35,426 nt of DNA from JAFARZ01 sp035651595 (GTDB lineage Bacteria; Actinomycetota; Actinomycetes; Streptosporangiales; Streptosporangiaceae), in the NCBI GenBank assembly GCA_035651595.1, contig DASRFJ010000240.1:1-35426 (forward strand), written 5' to 3'. The stretch's first letter is position 1. Every line of letters starts with the position of its first letter. A program made the position numbers and the translations under genes. Below the pieces are notes generated by a model. The model was not told where the DNA came from. It saw only the letters and a program-made list of their open reading frames with translations, and searched no databases. This document shows, piece by piece, positions 31,974-35,426 of this stretch.

Positions 31974-32582
31974 ATGCTGAACGTGCTCCGGCCCGCCATT
32001 TCGCGCGTCCTCACCCCGCTCGGCCAGGCGCTCGCGAAGACACCCGTTACCCCCAACGCGGTCACGGTTATCGGCACCCTCGGGGTGGCCGGCGGCGCAC
32101 TGGTTCTTTTCCCCATGGGAGAGATGTTCCCCGGAGCGCTGACCTGCACCATCTTCGTGCTGCTCGACATGCTGGACGGGGTACTGGCCCGGATCAAGGG
32201 CACCAGCGGCACATGGGGCGCGTTTCTTGACTCGACCCTCGACCGGGTAGCGGACGCGGCCATTTTCAGCGGTCTTGTCTGGTGGTTCTTTCGCGGCGGG
32301 CATAATGCGCCGCTCGCGGGCGTGTCGCTGTTCTGCTTGGTCGCCGGCGCCCTAGTCTCCTATGTGAAGGCGCGGGCGGAGGGGCTCGGGCTGAAGGCCG
32401 ACGTGGGCCTGATAGAACGGCCGGAGCGGATGCTTATCTCCCTGATCGCGGTCGGCGTATCGGGTCTCGGCGTACCGTACATTCTGCAGATAGGGCTTTG
32501 GGCGCTGGCGGCTGGCAGCCTGGTCACACTCGGCCAGCGAGTGCACGCGGTTTATCGGGCGGCGAAAGGTTACCGTGGCTGA
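31974..32582 (+). CDS. pgsA: CDP-alcohol phosphatidyltransferase, phosphatidylinositol phosphate synthase
   Basis: The 202-residue integral membrane protein has the complete CDP-alcohol phosphotransferase motif: Asp65, Asp68-Gly69, Ala72-Arg73, Gly82, Asp86 and Asp90 with exact family spacing. Several hydrophobic helices flank it. In actinobacteria this gene, followed by an acyltransferase and pimA, makes phosphatidylinositol phosphate from CDP-diacylglycerol and inositol phosphate, the first step to phosphatidylinositol mannosides. A TAAAAT box (31959-31964) ends nine bases before the ATG and no Shine-Dalgarno is visible. Its end overlaps the acyltransferase start by eight bases. Confidence 0.93.
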   Translation: MLNVLRPAISRVLTPLGQALAKTPVTPNAVTVIGTLGVAGGALVLFPMGEMFPGALTCTIFVLLDMLDGVLARIKGTSGTWGAFLDSTLDRVADAAIFSGLVWWFFRGGHNAPLAGVSLFCLVAGALVSYVKARAEGLGLKADVGLIERPERMLISLIAVGVSGLGVPYILQIGLWALAAGSLVTLGQRVHAVYRAAKGYRG

Positions 32583-33537
32583 ACGTCTGCGTGAGCGTTT
32601 GCGGGGCACGGGGTACCGGCTCGGCTGGACGGCGATCTGCCGGCTACCGGAACCGGTAGTGCACTGGGCGTTCATGACCGCCGGGGAGATCGCCTGGCGG
32701 CGGCAGGGCCGCGGCGTCCAGCGGCTGGAGGCGAACCTGCGCCGGGTCATCGGCTACGACAGCCTGGACCCCGAGGAGGCCGGGGCGGAACTGCGCGACC
32801 TGTCCCGCGAGGTGATGCGCTCGTACGCCAGGTACTACCTGGAAGCGTTCCGGATGCAGGTGATCCCGGCGGAGCGGATCCTGTCCGGCATGCACATCGA
32901 GGGGCCGGGGGAGCAGTACGCCTTCGATCAGATGAAGGCCGGCCGCGGCGTGATCTTCGCGCTGCCGCACATGGGTAACTTCGAGCACGCCGGCGCCTGG
33001 ATCAACCTGCGCGGCGCGGACGGCTTCACGACCGTGATGGAGCGGCTCAAGCCGGAATCGGTCTACGAGGCGTTCGTGAAATTCCGCTCGGCGCTCGGCA
33101 TGGAAGTGCTCCCGCTGACCGGCGGGCCCAGCCCGTTCGGCACACTCGCCCAAAGATTGCGGGCGGGCCGCCTGGTCTGCATCGTCGTGGACCGGGATCT
33201 CAAGGAGAGCGGGATCGAGGTCGACTTCTTCGGGGAGAAGGCCAAGCTTCCGGCGACCGCGGCGCTGGCCGTGCACACCGGCGCCGCGCTGATGCCGGTC
33301 GCCACCTGGTTCGAGGGCGACCGCGACTGGGGCGCGCACATCTACGACGAGATCCCCATCCCGGACACCGGCGATCGCAAGGAAAAGATCCAGGTGATGA
33401 CCCAGCAGCTCGCGAACGTGTTCGAGCAGGCTATCCGGGAACACCCGCAGGACTGGCACATGCTCCAGAAGATCTTCCTCGCGGACGTGGATCCTCCCGT
33501 TAAATCGGGGGGAGCTCCCCCCGGAGCCCCCCGATGA
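32575..33537 (+). CDS. Phosphatidylinositol mannoside acyltransferase (HtrB/LpxL family)
   Basis: The protein has 320 residues and belongs to the lysophospholipid acyltransferase family, with the HX4E catalytic motif at His132-Glu137 (LPHMGNFE) in the form used by mycobacterial PatA. VCIVVDRDLKESGIEVDFFGEKAKLP and the C-terminal HPQDWHMLQKIF are typical of the family. It transfers a fatty acyl chain to the mannose of phosphatidylinositol monomannoside at the inner membrane. It starts at a GTG inside pgsA and ends in an ATGA overlap with pimA. Its last codons also form the alternative hairpins over the pimA start. Confidence 0.92.
   Translation: MAERLRERLRGTGYRLGWTAICRLPEPVVHWAFMTAGEIAWRRQGRGVQRLEANLRRVIGYDSLDPEEAGAELRDLSREVMRSYARYYLEAFRMQVIPAERILSGMHIEGPGEQYAFDQMKAGRGVIFALPHMGNFEHAGAWINLRGADGFTTVMERLKPESVYEAFVKFRSALGMEVLPLTGGPSPFGTLAQRLRAGRLVCIVVDRDLKESGIEVDFFGEKAKLPATAALAVHTGAALMPVATWFEGDRDWGAHIYDEIPIPDTGDRKEKIQVMTQQLANVFEQAIREHPQDWHMLQKIFLADVDPPVKSGGAPPGAPR
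33505..33534 (+). promoter_or_regulatory. Mutually exclusive hairpins over the pimA ribosome-binding site
   Basis: The G run 33507-33512 can pair in two ways. With 33517-33522 it forms the palindrome GGGGGGAGCTCCCCCC, leaving the downstream GGAG (33523-33526) and the ATG free. Alternatively TCGGGGGG (33505-33512) pairs with CCCCCCGA (33527-33534), placing the GGAG in the loop and pairing the A of the ATG. Both pairings are perfect and cannot coexist. A role in setting PimA translation is inference. Confidence 0.5.
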
Positions 33538-34658
33538 AGATCGGGATCGTCTGCCCGTACTCCTGGGACGTACCGGGAGGCGTGCAGTCGCACATCCGCG
33601 ATCTGGCCGAGGCGCTCATCGAGGCGGGCCACGAGGTTTCGGTGATCTCGCCGGCCGACGACGACACCCCGCTTCCGCCGTACGTGGTGCCGGCCGGCCG
33701 GGCCGTGCCCGTGCCATACAACGGCTCGGTGGCGCGGCTTTCGTTCGGGTTCTTGTCGGCGTCCCGGATCAGGCGCTGGATCAGGGAGGGCGGCTTCGAC
33801 CTGCTTCACGTGCACGAGCCGGCCGCGCCGAGCCTGTCGCTGCTGGCCTGCTGGGTGGCGACCGGCCCGATCGTCGCCACCGTGCACACCGCCACGCCCC
33901 GGTCCCGCGCGATGGTCGCCGCGAGTGCGGCGCTGCGGACCGCGCTGGAGAAGATCAACGGCCGGATCGCGGTGTCCGAGGCGGCCCGCACCACGCTCGT
34001 CGAGCACATCGGCGGTGACGCGGTGCTGATCCCGAACGGTGTGGCCACCCGCCGGTTCCGCAAGGCCGACCCCCTGCCCGGCTGGCCCGGCACCGGGGGA
34101 GCGATCGGTTTCCTCGGCCGGATGGACGAGCCGCGCAAGGGTCTTCAGGTCCTGCTGCGCGCCTTCGAGAAGCTTGGTACGGAACGGCCAGGGCTTCGCG
34201 TTCTGGTGGCCGGTCCAGGGGACGCGGACGAGGCGCTGCACCGGGTGCCGGCCGCGCTGCGAAGCCGGGTGATTGTGCTAGGGGCGATCCGGGACGAGGA
34301 CAAGGCGAGCGTGCTGCACTCGGTCGACGTCTTCTGTTCGCCGAACACCGGCGGTGAGTCGTTCGGCATCGTTACCGCGGAGGCCATGGCGGCCGGGGCG
34401 CCGATCGTGGCCAGCGACATCGAGGCGTTCCAGCAGGTGCTGCGCGGCGGCATGGCCGGCGAGCTGTTCACCACCGGCGACCCGGACTCGCTGGCCGAGT
34501 CGGCCGGGCGGCTCCTCGACGACGCCGCGCGGCGCGACGCGCTGTCCGCGGCGGCCCTGGCGGCGGTCGCGCGGTACGACTGGTCGGTGGTCGCCAGGGA
34601 CGTGCTCAGCGTCTACGAGACCGTGGTGCTCGGCGGGGCGGAGAAGGTCACCGCTTGA
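33534..34658 (+). CDS. pimA: Phosphatidylinositol alpha-mannosyltransferase
   Basis: This 374-residue GT4 glycosyltransferase has PGGVQSH at 14-20, which lines the nucleotide pocket, LLHVHEP, and the EX7E motif at Glu275 and Glu283 (ESFGIVTAE). It transfers mannose from GDP-mannose to position 2 of the inositol ring of phosphatidylinositol at the cytoplasmic face of the membrane, starting mannoside synthesis. The gene is translationally coupled at both ends, by ATGA with the acyltransferase and TTGA with the next gene. A GGAG seven bases before the ATG is framed by C runs that can form competing hairpins. The order pgsA-acyltransferase-pimA is the standard actinobacterial one. Confidence 0.94.
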   Translation: MKIGIVCPYSWDVPGGVQSHIRDLAEALIEAGHEVSVISPADDDTPLPPYVVPAGRAVPVPYNGSVARLSFGFLSASRIRRWIREGGFDLLHVHEPAAPSLSLLACWVATGPIVATVHTATPRSRAMVAASAALRTALEKINGRIAVSEAARTTLVEHIGGDAVLIPNGVATRRFRKADPLPGWPGTGGAIGFLGRMDEPRKGLQVLLRAFEKLGTERPGLRVLVAGPGDADEALHRVPAALRSRVIVLGAIRDEDKASVLHSVDVFCSPNTGGESFGIVTAEAMAAGAPIVASDIEAFQQVLRGGMAGELFTTGDPDSLAESAGRLLDDAARRDALSAAALAAVARYDWSVVARDVLSVYETVVLGGAEKVTA

Positions 34659-35176
34659 TCACCGACATCATCTTGATCATCGCCGCAGCGCTGCTCGTCG
34701 GCGTGTACGTGTCTTGGCGGGCCGGCCGCATCGACCGGCTGCACGCCAGGACCCGGCTGGCACAGGCGGCGCTGGACGTGGCGTTGCTGCGGCGCAGTTC
34801 GGTGGCGCTGGAGCTGGCCAGCTCCGGGCTGCTCGACCCGGCGACCAGCCTGCTGCTGGCCGGTGCCGCGCACGACGTGCGGGAAAATACCGAGCGGGAC
34901 CTCGCTGAGTCGGACCTGACCAGGGCGCTGCGCGCGGCGTTCAGCCAGCCGGATTTCCGCGCCTCGCTGAAGGGCAAGGACGGCGCGGATGAACTGCTCG
35001 CCGAGGTCGAGGCGGCCTCGCACCAGGTGTTCCTTGCCCGCAAGTTCTACAACGACGCGGTCTCCGCCACCCGCGACGCGCGCCGCCGTCCGCTGGCCCG
35101 CCTGCTGCGCCTGTCCGGCAACGCCGAGATACCCGAGTACTTCGAGATGGACGACTCCCTCCTAGCCGACTCCTGA
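34655..35176 (+). CDS. Conserved single-pass membrane protein following pimA
   Basis: The 173-residue protein starts at a TTG overlapping the pimA stop (TTGA), with AGAAGG about eight bases upstream. It has one N-terminal transmembrane helix (DIILIIAAALLVGVYVSW) and then a long, charged, helical cytoplasmic part. That part includes RIDRLHARTRLAQAALDVALLRR and AARKFYNDAVSATR-like sequence (here LARKFYNDAVSATRDARRR), reminiscent of LemA proteins. I recall similar LemA-like genes after pimA in other actinobacteria, but the function is unknown. The operon position suggests a role at the membrane near mannoside synthesis. Confidence 0.78.
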   Translation: MITDIILIIAAALLVGVYVSWRAGRIDRLHARTRLAQAALDVALLRRSSVALELASSGLLDPATSLLLAGAAHDVRENTERDLAESDLTRALRAAFSQPDFRASLKGKDGADELLAEVEAASHQVFLARKFYNDAVSATRDARRRPLARLLRLSGNAEIPEYFEMDDSLLADS

Positions 35177-35258
35177 GCGCTCGCCGCGGCCTCCTGAGGG
35201 CTTATCAGGCTGACTACCATGGAAGAAAGCAGTCACTACTGATCATGTGAGGTCTGAC

Positions 35259-35426
35259 GTGTCAACTGAGCCTACTTCTCCAGCTACCGGTACCGGGCGG
35301 GTTAAGCGCGGGATGGCGGAGATGCTCAAGGGCGGGGTGATCATGGATGTGGTCACGCCGGAGCAGGCGAGGGTCGCTGAGGATGCGGGTGCGGTGGCGG
35401 TGATGGCGCTGGAGCGGGTGCCGGCG
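35259..35426 (+). CDS. pdxS: Pyridoxal 5'-phosphate synthase subunit PdxS (3' end cut off by window)
   Basis: Only the first 56 residues are present, starting at a GTG with TGAGGT upstream. VKRGMAEMLKGGVIMDVVTP followed by QARVAEDAGAVAVMALERVPA is diagnostic for PdxS, with the Asp in VIMDV at the ribose 5-phosphate site. PdxS condenses ribose 5-phosphate, glyceraldehyde 3-phosphate and PdxT-derived ammonia into PLP. pdxS commonly follows the pgsA-pimA operon in actinobacteria, usually with pdxT next. The 82 bases before it hold no obvious promoter consensus. Confidence 0.96.
   Translation, partial: MSTEPTSPATGTGRVKRGMAEMLKGGVIMDVVTPEQARVAEDAGAVAVMALERVPA

Noticed and set aside
33505..33534. 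Hairpins before pimA considered as an intrinsic terminator
   Set aside because: There is no T tract, the hairpin lies within coding sequence, and the pgsA-acyltransferase-pimA genes overlap as one operon; a translational role is more plausible.
27210..35238. Shared 11-mer AAGCAGTCACT upstream of the phosphoesterase (27210) and of pdxS (35228)
   Set aside because: It is short, without dyad symmetry or further flanking similarity, and the genes are functionally unrelated; probably chance.

Overview
The window is very GC-rich, gene-dense DNA from an actinobacterium. Markers of that group are a phosphatidylinositol-mannoside operon (pgsA, acyltransferase, pimA), an EF-G2-type GTPase, a predicted F420-dependent PPOX protein, a CGNR/ABATE regulator, GTG starts and many apparently leaderless genes. 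The species cannot be named from the sequence alone; a soil-type actinomycete is likely, judging by aromatic catabolism, a secreted GH3 glycosidase and a secreted phosphoesterase. No rRNA, tRNA, CRISPR array, transposase or phage gene was seen.

Layout. 1-2634: an AlkZ-like winged-helix protein (cut by the window edge), an AhpD/CMD-like protein and a divergent MocR-type regulator. 2808-5478: an M56 metalloprotease and BlaI repressor pair, divergent from a secreted HAF-repeat protein that carries a perfect BlaI-like dyad in its promoter region and ends in a strong terminator. 5620-7414: asparaginase, dtd and a small membrane-anchored protein that seems to have lost its stop codon. 7464-12256: a tightly overlapping operon, gntR-galB-galC-galD-VOC dioxygenase-SDR, which encodes the lower gallate (4-oxalomesaconate) pathway but pairs it with a type I (VOC) ring-cleavage dioxygenase. 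12265-13416: a bacterial serpin. 13485-19294: small enzymes and regulators (DinB-like, GNAT, FKBP, PPOX, membrane protein, hydrolase, TPR-like, CGNR). 19291-24554: a secreted GH3 glycosidase and Tex. 24633-35426: thrS and HIT, then a secreted phosphoesterase and EF-G2 inserted before the pgsA-acyltransferase-pimA-membrane protein operon, ending in the start of pdxS.

How the genes work together. GalD, GalB and GalC should convert 4-oxalomesaconate to pyruvate and oxaloacetate. The dioxygenase and SDR are the only candidates in the operon for making that intermediate. PgsA, the acyltransferase and PimA make phosphatidylinositol phosphate and then mannosylate and acylate the lipid. The most interesting non-coding signals are a dispersed long stem-loop present twice (16719-16765 and 29615-29667), competing hairpins over the pimA start, a promoter and operator superimposed in front of gntR, and a recurring -10-like box placed exactly six bases before start codons.
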